NCBI RefSeq assembly: GCF_019320115.1
Contig: NC_089593.1
Location: forward strand, 17,778,870 to 17,842,869
Length of the DNA stretch: 64,000 bases
Direction of reading: 5' to 3'
DNA from: Miscanthus floridulus
Lineage: Eukaryota; Streptophyta; Magnoliopsida; Poales; Poaceae
In this document: positions 53,621 to 64,000 of the stretch, piece by piece
Layout of the letters: the number at the start of each line of letters is the position of its first letter
How positions within the stretch are numbered: position 1 is the stretch's first letter
Position numbers and translations under genes: made by a program
Notes under the pieces: generated by a model
What the model was told of the DNA's origin: nothing
The model's input: the letters and a program-made list of their open reading frames with translations, nothing else
Databases searched by the model: none

Positions 53621-54299
53621 TGCTCCAGATTGGGATGGTTGGCACTTGGAGTTTGAGGGTCGCACTCCAGCTGAGGGTGCAGAGGGAGCAGCCTTCCGTG
53701 TCATCAGGGACATTATGAGCAGATTTCCCAGTGAGCTTGCAGCAGCTCTAGCTGGCACTTTTCCTAGGGATGATCCTCGTGATGCCATTTGGGTTCAGCC
53801 TCAGGGAAGTGCATTGGTCAGAGGTCCAGCTGAGGGACAGGCTAGCGACAACCAGGCAATGAGTGCTATGTTCGCCGCCATCAGAGCGTATGAGGGTCTC
53901 GAGAGTACCTACTGGACTTTGACTGGCTTGCGTGGTCAGGATAAGCTCAAGGGGAGAAAGCAGAAGAAGAGACAGGCACGTGCTATAGCTAGCTTGCAGG
54001 AGCAGTTGGCTGATATGAACTTACAGCGAGATCAGGCGGTTGAGAGAGGTGATAGAGCTATGCAGCGGGTGCATACGTTGACTCAAGCCAACAACAATGC
54101 AGACCGCATGATAGGACAGTTGGTTCAGGAAAGGAATGAAGCCTGGGACGAGAGGGACCTTCTGCTGCAGAGGGTCGATGAGCTAGAGGAATACAACGGC
54201 AACCTGCACGAGGAGTTTCACGCGCTCTACAATGGGGTTGGCCCATATGCTCCACCAGACGCCGCTGGCATGGACATCGACGACGACAACGAGGACTGA
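53577..54299 (+). CDS. Extra retroelement ORF, C-terminal part: W-rich region, coiled coil, acidic tail
   Basis: A 240-codon open frame overlapping the end of the H3-tail frame. Residues ~5-70 are Trp-rich and compact (QWWRITVPALGDAPDWDGWH, then AAFRVIRDIMSRFPSELAAA). Residues ~120-215 form a long heptad-rich coiled coil (ASLQEQLADMNLQRDQAVER, LLLQRVDELEEYNGNLHEEF) preceded by a basic KGRKQKKRQAR patch that could act as a nuclear localisation signal. The end is acidic (DIDDDNED). No known domain is recognised. Most likely this is the body of the same protein whose N-terminus is the H3-like tail, making a ~300-residue oligomerising protein. Whether the shift is real or a sequence error is unresolved. 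Confidence 0.75.
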   Translation: MDSQWWRITVPALGDAPDWDGWHLEFEGRTPAEGAEGAAFRVIRDIMSRFPSELAAALAGTFPRDDPRDAIWVQPQGSALVRGPAEGQASDNQAMSAMFAAIRAYEGLESTYWTLTGLRGQDKLKGRKQKKRQARAIASLQEQLADMNLQRDQAVERGDRAMQRVHTLTQANNNADRMIGQLVQERNEAWDERDLLLQRVDELEEYNGNLHEEFHALYNGVGPYAPPDAAGMDIDDDNED

Positions 54300-54729
54300 G
54301 CCTGTAGTTTCACCTGGGGGCGATGGTGACGTCTCCGATCCGACGATGGCCCCGAGGAGTAGGCTAGTTGCCTTGCGCTAGTATCTAGGTCCTGTCGCGA
54401 TGACCTTTCTTTTGTTGGCATGTAACCTATTGTATGTTGCTTCGAACGTATGAGACTTGGCATGTGGTTGGAACTTGATTTTCGAATGCGATATCTGAAC
54501 GCATAAAAGTCCAGTGTATGTATGCTAGGCAAATTGGTTGTATGGACGCGATGTTTGCCGTTGAAGTAATTTGATTAAGTGCTGTTGTTTTAATTGGGAT
54601 GCGATTGTTGTGCCTCTAGTTTTATTGTATGAATTTATTCTCTCCAGTAAATTCAGTACGGCATAATTTTTCCTTCACTCGCAATTATTATAGCTTCACT
54701 CAATCATTACTTGTTGCTGAAATATGCAG
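54300..54729 (+). promoter_or_regulatory. Spacer between extra ORF and gag, ending in an acceptor-like site
   Basis: Non-coding, becoming pyrimidine/AT-rich, and ending GCTGAAATATGCAG|ATGACAAAC at 54729/54730, so a splice-acceptor-like CAG directly precedes the gag ATG, as for the extra ORF. No other feature. Confidence 0.45.
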
Positions 54730-55901
54730 ATGACAAACACTCGCCGAACCACGTATGAGGCCGCTGAGACCGGTGCTAACGGTGCGGGGACCGGTGGTGG
54801 TGGTGGTGGAAACCACGGCAACAACAATGAACCTCCCCATGAACCGCATTTGCCACCTCCTCCCCAGTTTACCCCCGAGATGTTCCTCGCACAGTTGCTC
54901 AGGGAGTCAGCGCAACGCGGAACAATCTCAGAAGAACATGGAGGATTTTCTGCGTACCATCGCCAACAACGTTCAACGTGGTAACAATCAAGGCGGTGGC
55001 ATGGGAGTGAACCAATATAGCAGCTTCAAAGATTTCATGGACACCAGGCCGCCAGTATTCAAGGAAGCAACAGAGCCACTCGATGCTGAGGAATGGATCA
55101 ACACGATGGAAGATAAATTCCAGTGTGTTGAGGATGACTGAGGTGTTGAAAACGGAGTATGCTGCACTTCAGTTGCAAGGACCAGCGGGAATGTGGTGGA
55201 AGCACCATCGCACCACCTTCCCTCCAAATGCTCAGATTTCTTGGAGAGAGTTTGCTGAGGCCTTCCGTGGAGTCTATATTCCACCCGGGCTGACCGAGAT
55301 GAAGTTGGGAGAGTTTCTGGCGTTGAACCAGGGCACCAAGACCGTGACGCAATATCTGCATGCCTTCAACAACTTGTGTCGCTATGCTCCCGACATGGTT
55401 GACACAGATGCTAAAAGAATAGCCAGTTTCAAGAGGGGACTCAATCCAAAAATGATGAAGCATGTTGGTACCAACAACCGCGTCAGATTCAATGACTTCA
55501 TCAGCGACTGTCTGAAGCAGGAGAAGAATAACAACGCCAGCACCGCAGCCAAGACACGCAAGAGAGCCCTTGAAGGTGGTCCGTCACAAGCTAGAGCACC
55601 TATGGGAGGTCGTCCTCCATATCGCCCATCGGCACCTGGCGCTAGGTTCAGGCCACCTCAGCAAAGAAGTCAGAATTTCCGTGGACCCCAGAAGCCTTAC
55701 AAGATGGCAGTACAGCCCAACAAAGCAGCCGCAACTGCGGTACAAGGCAGTTCCAAGGGAGCTGTGGGATCTGCCGGGACAGTGAGGGGACCCTGCTATA
55801 ACTGTGATCAACCCGGCCATTTCTCGAGGTTTTGTCCGTACCCGCCCAAGAAGAAGCAGCAGACTTATAATGCTAGGGTGCATAGTACGACTAGTGGATG
55901 A
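54730..55901 (+). pseudogene. Chromovirus gag (two frameshifts)
   Basis: Begins MTNTRRTTYEAAETGANGAG with a Gly/Asn-rich N-terminus (an alternative ATG lies six bases upstream). It changes frame near 54905 (to KNMEDFLRTIANNVQRGN, FMDTRPPVFKEATEPLDAEE) and again near 55140 (to LKTEYAALQLQGPAGMWWKH and the gag core FAEAFRGVYIPPGLTEMKLG). It ends with a zinc knuckle CYNCDQPGHFSRFC (CX2CX4HX4C) near 55796-55837 and a stop at 55899, from which protease is one frame away. Confidence 0.88.
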
Positions 55902-56265
55902 AATTCCTGAGGGAGAGCCCGTCACTGCTGGTAAGTTTCCTATCAACGAAAACCCTGCAGTTGTTCTATTTGATTCTGGATCATCGCATTCTTTTATGAG
56001 TCAAGCATTTGCACAGAAACATGAACAACTATGCACAGAATTGGGTTATGGTTACCGTATAAGTTCAGCAGGGGCTGATGTTTTGACCAACCGGATGGTT
56101 CGAGGGGCAACCCTTGAATTAGGTAGCAGGAAGTTCCGAGTGAACTTGATAGTTATGCCTGGATTAGTTTTGGATGTCATTATAGGGATGAATTGGATGA
56201 AGGATTGGGGAGCAGTCATAGATACTGGAAGTCGAGTACTTACCCTTAAGGATCCCCTAGGGTGA
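55858..56265 (+). pseudogene. Chromovirus aspartic protease
   Basis: Retropepsin region with active site VVLFDSGSSHSFMS and second-half motif VLDVIIGMNWMKDWGAVIDT. It is out of frame with gag (shift near 55890) and stops at 56263-56265 just before the RT frame; the normal protein would run through both breaks. Confidence 0.85.
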
Positions 56266-56284
56266 GGGTACTTTCCAAGTACCA

Positions 56285-57235
56285 TTGCCTCAGAGAACAG
56301 ACCTTATAAGTGTTACATGTGCTACGGCAGTCATTCCTATTCATCAGATTCCGGTAGTGTGTGAATTTCCGGATGTATTCCCGGATGAGCTACCTGGTCT
56401 TCCGCCGGATAGGGAGATTGAGTTTGGAATTGAGTTAGTCCCCGGAACAGCTCCGATTTCAAGGAGACCCTATCGGATGCCTCCAGATGAACTAGCTGAG
56501 CTGAAGAAGCAATTAGAAGATTTATCAAAAAAGGGGTTTATTCGGCCAAGCAAGTCTGAATGGGGATGTCCCGCCTTGTTTGTGAAGAAGAAGAAAGAGG
56601 GCACGTTGAGAATGTGCGTAGATTACAGGCCACTCAACGCTGTAACCATAAAGAATAAGTATCCCTTGCCTCATATTGATGTTCTGTTTGACCAATTATC
56701 CAAGGCCAAGGTGTTCTCAAAAATAGATTTGAGATCCGGTTATCATCAGATCAAGATTAGGCCACAGGATATACCGAAAACTGCATTTTCCACCAGATAC
56801 GGGTTGTATGAGTATCTTGTCATGTCCTTTGGCTTGACAAATGCTCCTGCATACTTTATGTTTTTGATGAATACAGTTTTCATGCCAGAATTGGATAAGT
56901 TTGTGGTAGTGTTCATCGATGACATTCTGGTGTACTCCGAGAACGAGAAAGATCATGAAGAGCATCTGAGAACTGTCTTGACCAGACTTAGGGATCATCA
57001 ACTGTATGCTAAGTTTAGCAAATGCGAATTCTGGTTGAAGGAAGTTCCTTTCCTTGGTCACATTCTGTCAGAGAATGGGGTTTCAGTCGATCCAAGTAAG
57101 GTGCAAGAAGTTATGAATTGGAAAGCACCGACCACAGTTCCTGAGATTAGAAGTTTCTTAGGACTAGCCGGTTATTACCGTCGCTTTATACCAGATTTCT
57201 CGAAGATTGCCAAACCGATGACAAGTCTCCTATAG
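56285..57235 (+). pseudogene. Chromovirus reverse transcriptase
   Basis: The complete RT palm and thumb are visible: [87 protein letters not shown], the catalytic [10 protein letters not shown], and [15 protein letters not shown]. It ends at a TAG (57233-57235) after MTSLL in the same frame as RNase H, so only one stop separates the two domains. Confidence 0.92.
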
Positions 57236-57250
57236 AAGGATCACAAGTTT

Positions 57251-58078
57251 GTGTGGACAGAGGAGTGTGAAGCAGCTTTCCACACTTTGCGGAAACTGTT
57301 GACCACTGCTCCTGTTCTAGCACAACCAGATATCGAGAAACCATTTGATGTGTTTTGCGACGCATCGAAGACTGGATTGGGCTGTGTTCTTATGCAAGAA
57401 AGGAGAGTCATTGCTTATGCATCACGTCAATTGAGAAAGCACGAGGTCAACTATCCAACACATGATCTTGAACTTGCTGCAGTTGTGCACGCCCTAAAAA
57501 TTTGGAGACATTATCTACTTGGTAATGTGTGCAATATTTTCACGGATCACAAGAGTCTTAAGTACATCTTTACCCAACCAGAGTTAAACATGAGACAGCG
57601 CAGATGGTTGGAATTGATCAAGGATTACAACTTGAATGTGCAATATCATCCTAGAAAAGCCAATGTAGTGGCAGATGCTTTGAGCAGAAAGTCACATTAC
57701 TTGAATGTGCAGCCATTACTTGAAGATGGGTTCGATCTAATGCATCCTGCTGTGTTACATAGTATTCAGATTAGTTGCTCTTTGGAGAGTAAGATAATAG
57801 AAGGCCAGAAAACCGACAAGGGGATATTCCACATCAAAGAGAAAATAAAAGAAAAGTCGTCTCAACACTTTAAAGTGGATGAACAGGGCGTGTTGTGGTT
57901 TGACGACCGTCTTGTGGTTCCCAAGGATCGAGAGCTTAGGAATAAACTCATGGATGAAGCTCACCTTTCTAAGCTATCTATCCATCCCGGAAGTAGTAAG
58001 ATGTATCAAGAACTAAGATCTCAGTTATTGGTGGACCAAAATGAAGAAAGAAATTACAGCATATGTTGTCAGATGTGA
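57251..58078 (+). pseudogene. Chromovirus RNase H and integrase zinc region
   Basis: RNase H signatures: [58 protein letters not shown] and [10 protein letters not shown]. The integrase zinc region follows ([20 protein letters not shown]). The frame shifts near 58025-58040, after which the CDTCC cysteines of the zinc finger appear in the next frame. Confidence 0.9.
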
Positions 58079-58430
58079 CACATGTTGTCGAGTGAAAGCC
58101 ATTCACATGAAACCTGCCGGTATGTTGCAACCCTTATCAGTCCCTAGTTGGAAGTGGGACGATATCAGTATGGATTTTATCACGGGTTTGCCCACTACTC
58201 AAAAAGGACATGATTCGATTTGGGTAATTGTGGACCGTCTTACCAAGACCGCTCATTTCTTGCCTGTCAAAACAGATTATCGACCACCTCAATATGCCGA
58301 GAAGTATATCGCAGAAATTGTGAGGTTGCATGGTATACCAAAGACCATAGTATCTGATAGAGGCTCACAGTTCATGGCTCACTTTTGGGAACATTTACAC
58401 AAAGGCTTAGGAACTAGTTTGATTCGCTAG
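58041..58430 (+). pseudogene. Chromovirus integrase catalytic core
   Basis: Contains the second half of the HHCC finger ([16 protein letters not shown]), the first catalytic aspartate in WDDISMDFITGLP and the second in TIVSDRGSQFMAHFW. It breaks near 58420, after which YHPQTDGQTERVNA with the third acidic residue is found in the next frame. Confidence 0.9.
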
Positions 58431-58470
58431 TACCGCTTATCATCCTCAGACAGATGGTCAGACTGAACGA

Positions 58471-59262
58471 GTGAATGCTGTTTTGGAGGATATGTTAAGA
58501 GCCTGTGTATTGTCTTCTAAGGGATCATGGGAGTCATGGTTACCGTTAGCTGAGTTTTCTTATAATAATAGTTATCAAGAAAGCATCAAGATGGCCCCAT
58601 TCGAAGCTTTATATGGCAGAAAATGTAGAACACCATTGAATTGGGTCGAGCCTGGAGATAGAAGGTATTATGGCATTGACTTTGTAGAAGAAGCCGAGAA
58701 GAAAGTTCATATTATTCAGCAGAATATGAAAGCTGCCCAATCACGTCAGAAAAGTTATGCAGACAGAAGAAGGAGACCCCTTGTGTTTGAAGTTGGTGAC
58801 TATGTTTATCTGAAAGTCACGCCAATGAAGAAGAAAAGGTTCGGAGTTCGAAGAAAGCTTGCCGCGAGATTCGTAGGACCATACAAGATCTTGGAACAAA
58901 GAGGTCCGGTAGCCTACAAGTTAGAGTTACCTGAGACAATGAGTACCGTTTTCCCAGTTTTCCATGTATCACATCTCAAGAAATGTTTGCGTGTTCCAGA
59001 GGAAAGAATAGAACCTCGAGGTATCCAACTCAAATCAGATTTGGTGTATCGTGAGCAACCAGTCCGGGTGTTAGACACTAAGGAACGTGCTACTCGGAAT
59101 AGTGTGGTGAAAACATACAAGATACAGTGGGATCATCATGATGAGGGAGATGCAACTTGGGAAACAGGAGAGTATCTACAAAAAGCTTATGAAGATTTTT
59201 ATAACAAATGGTTCGTAACCCAAATCTCGGGACGAGATTTTTATAAGGGGGGAGGGCTGTAA
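58471..59262 (+). pseudogene. Chromovirus integrase C-terminus with chromodomain-like end
   Basis: Open for 263 codons: LPLAEFSYNNSYQESIKMAP, the GPY/F-type region (ARFVGPYKILEQRGPVAYKL) and HVSHLKKCL. The last ~60 residues resemble a Tekay/Del chromodomain: PVRVLDTKERATRN, then VVKTYKIQWDHHDEGDATWE and a terminal helix. Two cage-type tryptophans are present (QWDHH and TWE); the first aromatic of canonical chromodomains is not obvious. Chromodomains of this family target integration to chromatin carrying methylated H3. Stop at 59260-59262 overlaps the 3' LTR start. Confidence 0.87.
59241..59257 (+). other. Chromovirus polypurine tract
   Basis: ATAAGGGGGGAGGGC directly before the 3' LTR (TGTAACACCCC at 59258), the plus-strand primer site. 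Confidence 0.9.
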
Positions 59263-62200
59263 CACCCCGGTGTTATGCCTGCATTTAGGCACTGCAAATC
59301 ATACATATCATGCATCATCAAGCATCCTAATCATACATGCCTAATCATGTAAATAACAATTGAAACACTGCTTCGAAACATTTGAAACATGTTGTGAAAC
59401 CTGAATGTTGCATACCTTTGTTAGAATTGTTTTGCCCTGATTTTGCTTGCTAGGTTAGTAAAACATGTTTGGCTACTATTGTAAATCATCTAGGATTATT
59501 TAGTTCAATTTTTGGAGCAAGGTTTGTATTCAAATTAATTCAAAATTTTGCTTCCAAAGTAATTTCCCAAAAATTAGGGTTTTGAGTTAAACATGGACTT
59601 TGATTTTACAATTCAAAATCTAGAAAGAATTTGGCTTTGGTCATAAAAGCAAAGTTGTAGAGAATTAAATTCTAATCAACTTTCATTTTTGGTACATTTT
59701 CAAAAGATGTCATTTTCTTGCTCAAAATAATATTTGAAAGTTGGCATTTAAAAATTCCTTGAAAATACAAATGAAAAAGGGTTTTTCTCACTCGCGGGCC
59801 ACCGCCTCGCTTCTGGCCCATGGCCGAAGCCGGCCCAGCCAGCCTCCTGCCGCGCCGCGTGCCTCGCCTCGGCCCAGCCCAGCCCAGCGCCACGCCTGGC
59901 CTGCCTCCGCGCGCGCCTGCCCGCTGACGCGCCGCGCCGCGCCCGACCACGGCAGAGCTCGCCCGCCGCGTGGCGGCCATGCACCGTCGACGTCCGCCGC
60001 GCGTCGCAGCCGGCCTGCGCCTGCGCCCACATGCTCGCCTACTCCTGCTGAAGCCAGTGCGCTCGCTCGCTCACTCCCACGCTGCCTCTCCTCCCGCAAG
60101 CACCGCACGCCCTCACTCTTCCCCTCGCCGCACCACCACACCCGCTGGAAAAATCCACCACGGTTCCTCCACCTCGGCCAGCGTTCGTGTGCCCGCAGCT
60201 CCGCCTCGCTCTCCGGCATGTTGTGCTCGTGCCTGTGTCGACTGATTTAGCCCAGGTAGAGCCGTCTCGAGCCTCGCCACCGTCGGCCATGGCGCCGTCG
60301 TGCTCGGCCGCCGTGGAAGTCGCCCTTCCCACTCTTCTCCACCCTGCCTAGCTACCTTCCTGCCTTCGCCATCTTCTCGCGAACCTCGTGCTCCCACTAG
60401 CTCGCCCTGTCTCGGCCGACAATGGCCGCCGGCGTCATGGCCAAGCCGCGCCGCCGCGACGTCGCAGCGCCGGCGTGGCCTCTGCCTCAGCCGAGCCAGG
60501 CCGAGAGGCCGTGGGCCGACGTCCTGCCGGGTCGTCTCCCCCTTCCCATTCGCTCGGGCCGCGCAGGCCAAATGTGGCCGTGGGCCGATTGAATCCAGCG
60601 GGCTGGCCCAGTAGAATAGGATGAATTGTTTTCAATTATTCTTTATTATTTGAAAATAGAAATGGTTTGAAAAATGTTTGGATACTCAAAGTTGCTCCAA
60701 ATCTGTTGAAATAAATTTGTCTAGGTTCCTTATCATCAGATCTACTTGGGAAAATTATTGCATGTCATTTTTGAGATACTTTGCTGTAGAATTTTATTTA
60801 ATCATGTATATTGCTGATAACTTGAAAAATATGTAGAAAAATCTATAGGCTTCAGAAAAATATGATTCTAAGTTTGTTAATCTTCTTATGTAATGTACTT
60901 CCTAGGAAAAATATGTTTCATGCATGTGCTGTGGGAAAATTTTGAGGTGTAGTTCAAGTACCTTTAATGGCTGATTTTTGTTATTTTAGCTAGAGAGCAA
61001 ACTTTGTATAAAACATGCATGTGATAATTTTTGTACAGTCATTGTATGCTATGAAGAACATAGGAAAAATACTAACTCTGTTGTTTGACACTTTTCACAG
61101 TTCAAAGTATTTTTATGTTCATAATCATGCCATAGCTTGTTATTTTTGTGTAGGCTAATCCACTCATTCAAATACCATGAAAATCTGATAGTAGACTACT
61201 TAGGGTAGTACTTTGCTGTAGTAATTTTCTAAGATTTTTCTAAGCAAGAAAAATAGAGGATTGCTATTCAAACCTATTATTAATTAGGGTTTAATTAAGT
61301 GTTGCTTTTTGTGGGATTAAGAAATTAGTAAAGCTTTGGTGTATCTTTGAAGCATTTAATAAAATGTGTTGAATTAACATATTAGTAGTAGAAGAGAATG
61401 CAGTAGATGACATGTGCTTGTAGTATATTTTCTTGGATGATGTTGACTACCTTGCATTCAAACATATCCATTGTATTCATCTCATCCGATGCACCGATTG
61501 CATAAGCACTTACGCACATTGCATCATACAGGATCGCAAACCGAGAACCCAGTCGTCATACCCGAGGAGCCTGAGGAAGCAGTTCGAGGTGCAGCCGCAG
61601 GAAGTGCCCGAAGCCGACGAGGAGGACGTTGAGGAACTTCTGGAGTGCCCCGATCACCGTCCGAGCTCCTTCGAGAGAGGCAAGCCCTGGAGCATTTTTC
61701 TCCCGGTTTGCAATTATTTAATTAAATGCTTTACTTTAATTGATGCATTACGTTCAGGAGTTGTTTGCAACCGTTGCTACATTATACCTTGTCTACCTTT
61801 GTTATACTATATCCTTGTTACCCGGGTATCCGCAGTCGAGTCAATGCTTAGCTGGCTTAGACCGGTAGAAGTCGGGTGATTTCCTATCACCTACGAGCTA
61901 TAGGTGGTTACCTGGATCTGCTTGGATGACTATGAAGTCATGGTATAACTAAGTGTTAAATGAAGTTGAGACCGGACGGAGACTTGCAGAGTTTTGGACT
62001 GTAGTGTTTCCATCTGTGTCGATTAAGGACCGACCGTTGTTGGGCCTCGAGTCATGTTGAACGCATGCCTTACATTTAGCTGGCCAGATAAAGTACCTTC
62101 CGACCATGAAGCTGGGAGATTATTCGGGCCGAGTAGATTGCCCGCAACGCACTGTGCCGGAGCAGGTGTGGTAGGACACGGGGGCGAGATGATAAGACCA

Positions 62201-63153
62201 AAGTGCAGTCGGTCGGCCCCCGGGTACATGTGGTTCCTAGCAAACTCGAGATTCCTGGATAGTTGACTCGGTGATCAATATCTCACTTTAGCGGGTGAGT
62301 GAGGTTTGTGTAAGGAATAAATCACCAGCTGGTTAGGAATCGATTCGAATCGCCATCGCTCCTGGATAGTGAGCACTTGACTTGAGTTACTTCATCGTAG
62401 TAAATGTTTATGGAACACTTGGACAGTTATAGTGAATATGACAGTATGGAAGTTGTTTAATGATCATTGGTTATCATTATCTGCTTAATCACATGTTTGC
62501 TCTAGTATAGGTGCAAATCTAGTCGATAGGTTAATAATAATTAACTTGACAATAATGCTTTTAGAAAGGTTCTTGAAATGCTAAAAATGCTTCTTTTGCA
62601 AATGAGTCAGCTACCCTACTATAAAGCCCTTCATAATCCTTGGTGTCATTTATTTTCGGTTATGTCGGGTAAGTCTAGCTGAGTACCTTCTCGTACTCAG
62701 GGTTTTATTCCCACTTGTTGCAGATGGGCAGATGTATTACTGGCTACTGTATCAACTGCCTTTATCCTGCGATGGGTGATGCTTAGGACCATGGGCATGG
62801 TCATTCCTTACGTCTCGTCTGATGCTTTTGTTGGAGATGATCATTCGCTGGCACTATATTTGAACTCCGCGTGAGTGTGTGTGTGGTTTGAACAAATGGC
62901 TTCCGCTACTTTTATTCGAACTGGTTTTGTAATAACTATGTTGAAACTCTGATGTATCTGAGATTGCGAACTTTTATGTAATATGTGATGGTGACCGCTA
63001 AACTTATTACGATCTTGGCTGGAATGGAAGTTGGTTTGAAATCCTTCGTGATTTCACGGACTACCGGGTTATACGGGCTTAAGTTTGCTAAATCGTCTGC
63101 TCTGGCGGATGATTTTCTTACTTAATTTCGTATAATTGGTCGGTTCTGTTATA
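59258..63153 (+). repeat. Chromovirus 3' LTR (~3.90 kb)
   Basis: Starts TGTAACACCCC and ends TGTTATA, where the 5' LTR has TGTTACA (one C-to-T change in the terminal repeat). The GC-rich block (59790-60600) differs notably from the 5' LTR, and the acidic frame is shifted by one base near 61573. The rest is nearly identical. Confidence 0.93.
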
Positions 63154-64000
63154 GTTTTTAGCATGCTTGCCTTTTGTAGGAGATAAGGAAGACGTCGTCC
63201 CGCAAGTCCCACTTCCTCCGATTAGAGTACGCCCGGATGGCCAAGCTCGAGCGTCGGGCGGAGTCTGCTTGCCGTGAGTCCCAGGACCGGGCGGCCGAGG
63301 CGGCCACGGCGTAGGCGGAGGGTCAGCGTGCGGAGGAGCGGGCGACTGCGGCCGAGCAAGGGCTTGAGGCGGCAAGGGCCCGCCAGACAGAGACTGAGGC
63401 GGAGTTGCGGGCATCCCTGGCGAACACCGAGGTGGCGCTTCAGGAGGCTTTGGCAGCCCTTGATCGGGAGCGCGCCGCCCTAGAGTTGGCGGAGAAGGCC
63501 CTAGAGGTGGAGCGGAGGGCCCGGTCGGAGGCGGATCGAGAGGTGCTCGCGCTCCGGGGCCGGGTGATGGAGACATAGGATGCGAGTGCCTAGCTGCATG
63601 AGCAGGTGGCTCGGCTATGCGAGCAGGTGGCTTGGTAGGTGGAGGATCTTTCCACCCTTGAGGCTTCTCGCATCGGTACGTACCTTTTTTGTTTTCTTGT
63701 TGTGTTGGCTTTTCCCTCAGCCTATTTCTGAGCTCGTTGCTCTTCTTGCAGAGCGGGGCGGAAAAGTGGAGGTGCTGGAGTGGGACCTGGAGACGACCAA
63801 GGCAATGCTTGGCCGGAATACGAAGGAACTGGCCAAGTCCCATGAGGAGCGTCGTGCTCTTAAGGGGGATCTTGACCAGATCCGCAATGTTGCCCAGCAC
63901 GTTGTCTCGGAGATCTTTGGGTCAGTGCCGAGCACCAGCGCACCTGCTGTCCAGCTGGCGGAGGTCTCGGGGGAGGTCTGGGATCTTATCAGGTCCGAGT
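63154..64000 (+). pseudogene. Fragment of a second Tat antisense ORF, running off the window
   Basis: After the LTR comes the end of an intron (GCTTGCCTTTTGTAG|GAGATAAGG, exon from 63181). The exon codes for a coiled coil (AESACRESQDRAAEAATA, LEVERRARSEADREVLALRG) with four in-frame TAGs (63312, 63576, 63591, 63636). An intron at 63676-63751 (CG|GTACGT...TTGCAG) is followed by ERGGKVEVLEWDLETTKAML and NVAQHVVSEIFGSVP up to the edge. Layout matches later exons of the antisense ORF at 9647-13349, but the sequence is a different subfamily. The chromovirus sits in its upstream intron. Confidence 0.75.

Larger units (their letters stand above)
48744..63153 (+). mobile_element. Tekay/Del-type chromovirus (Ty3/gypsy) with an extra histone-tail ORF
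   Basis: Order: 5' LTR (48744-52581, first base in the gap), Met-tRNA-type primer site, leader, extra ORF (53372-54299), spacer, gag, protease, RT, RNase H, integrase, chromodomain-like C-terminus, polypurine tract, 3' LTR (59258-63153). LTRs are ~3.84 and ~3.90 kb, typical of long-LTR grass Tekay/Del elements. RT, integrase and C-terminal motifs agree with that lineage. One stop and about seven single-base frameshifts interrupt the ORFs; some may be sequencing errors. Target duplications cannot be tested because the left flank is a gap. The right flank is an antisense-ORF intron of another Tat element. Confidence 0.88.

Noticed and set aside
1..64000. tRNA, rRNA or CRISPR-like arrays
   Set aside because: None seen by eye; direct repeats are transposon-internal or satellite-like, not spacer arrays.

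Overview
The window is nuclear DNA from a large-genome grass, most likely Panicoideae/Andropogoneae (sorghum, Miscanthus, Saccharum or maize type). The reasons are stacked nested LTR retrotransposons of grass families (Tat-lineage Ty3/gypsy, Sirevirus Ty1/copia, long-LTR Tekay/Del-type chromovirus), abundant short hAT-like MITEs, CACTA subterminal CTCGGCAAAG repeats, and one GC-rich multi-exon host gene. The organism itself cannot be fixed from sequence alone.

Layout. 1-5358: a ~990-bp foldback element, a poly-C/CA tract, small MITEs, an RTE-type LINE remnant and a ~269-bp-period tandem array. 5359-33270: a Tat-lineage gypsy element, minus orientation, inserted into that array with a perfect CATAA target duplication. 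The array resumes at 33276. Its gag-pol is decayed. On the opposite strand it carries an intron-containing antisense ORF (9647-13349) and three ~715-bp tandem repeats. Its 5' LTR is split by a complete Sirevirus-like copia element (20234-31951, minus, CTAGG duplication) that has an intact gag and a duplicated integrase-RT segment. 34156-36098: a solo LTR related to that copia. 36104-41048: LINE-L1 and other repeat debris. 41049-45214: the only confident host gene, a five-exon CAT6/CAT7-like cationic amino acid transporter on the minus strand. 45400-48644: intergenic DNA ending in CACTA subterminal repeats. 48645-48744: exactly 100 N. 48744-63153: a plus-strand Tekay/Del-type chromovirus with ~3.8-3.9 kb LTRs. 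63154-64000: part of the antisense ORF of another Tat element.

The most interesting signal is in the chromovirus. Between the primer-binding site and gag it has an extra ORF whose protein begins with the first 13 residues of mature histone H3 (ARTKQTARKSTGG) right after the initiator Met. Similarity continues to about H3 residue 21, with K14 and K18 changed to R. A small tryptophan-rich region, a coiled coil and an acidic tail follow, in a second frame after an apparent one-base shift. The same element ends pol with a chromodomain-like segment. It may therefore encode both a methyl-H3-reader-like module and an H3-tail mimic. The extra ORF and gag each start directly after a splice-acceptor-like CAG, which suggests spliced subgenomic mRNAs. 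I am not aware of a description of this arrangement, but I could not search.

Caution: many frameshifts in the chromovirus are single-base and homopolymer-like, and it abuts an assembly gap, so some may be sequence errors. All percentages and counts below are by eye.
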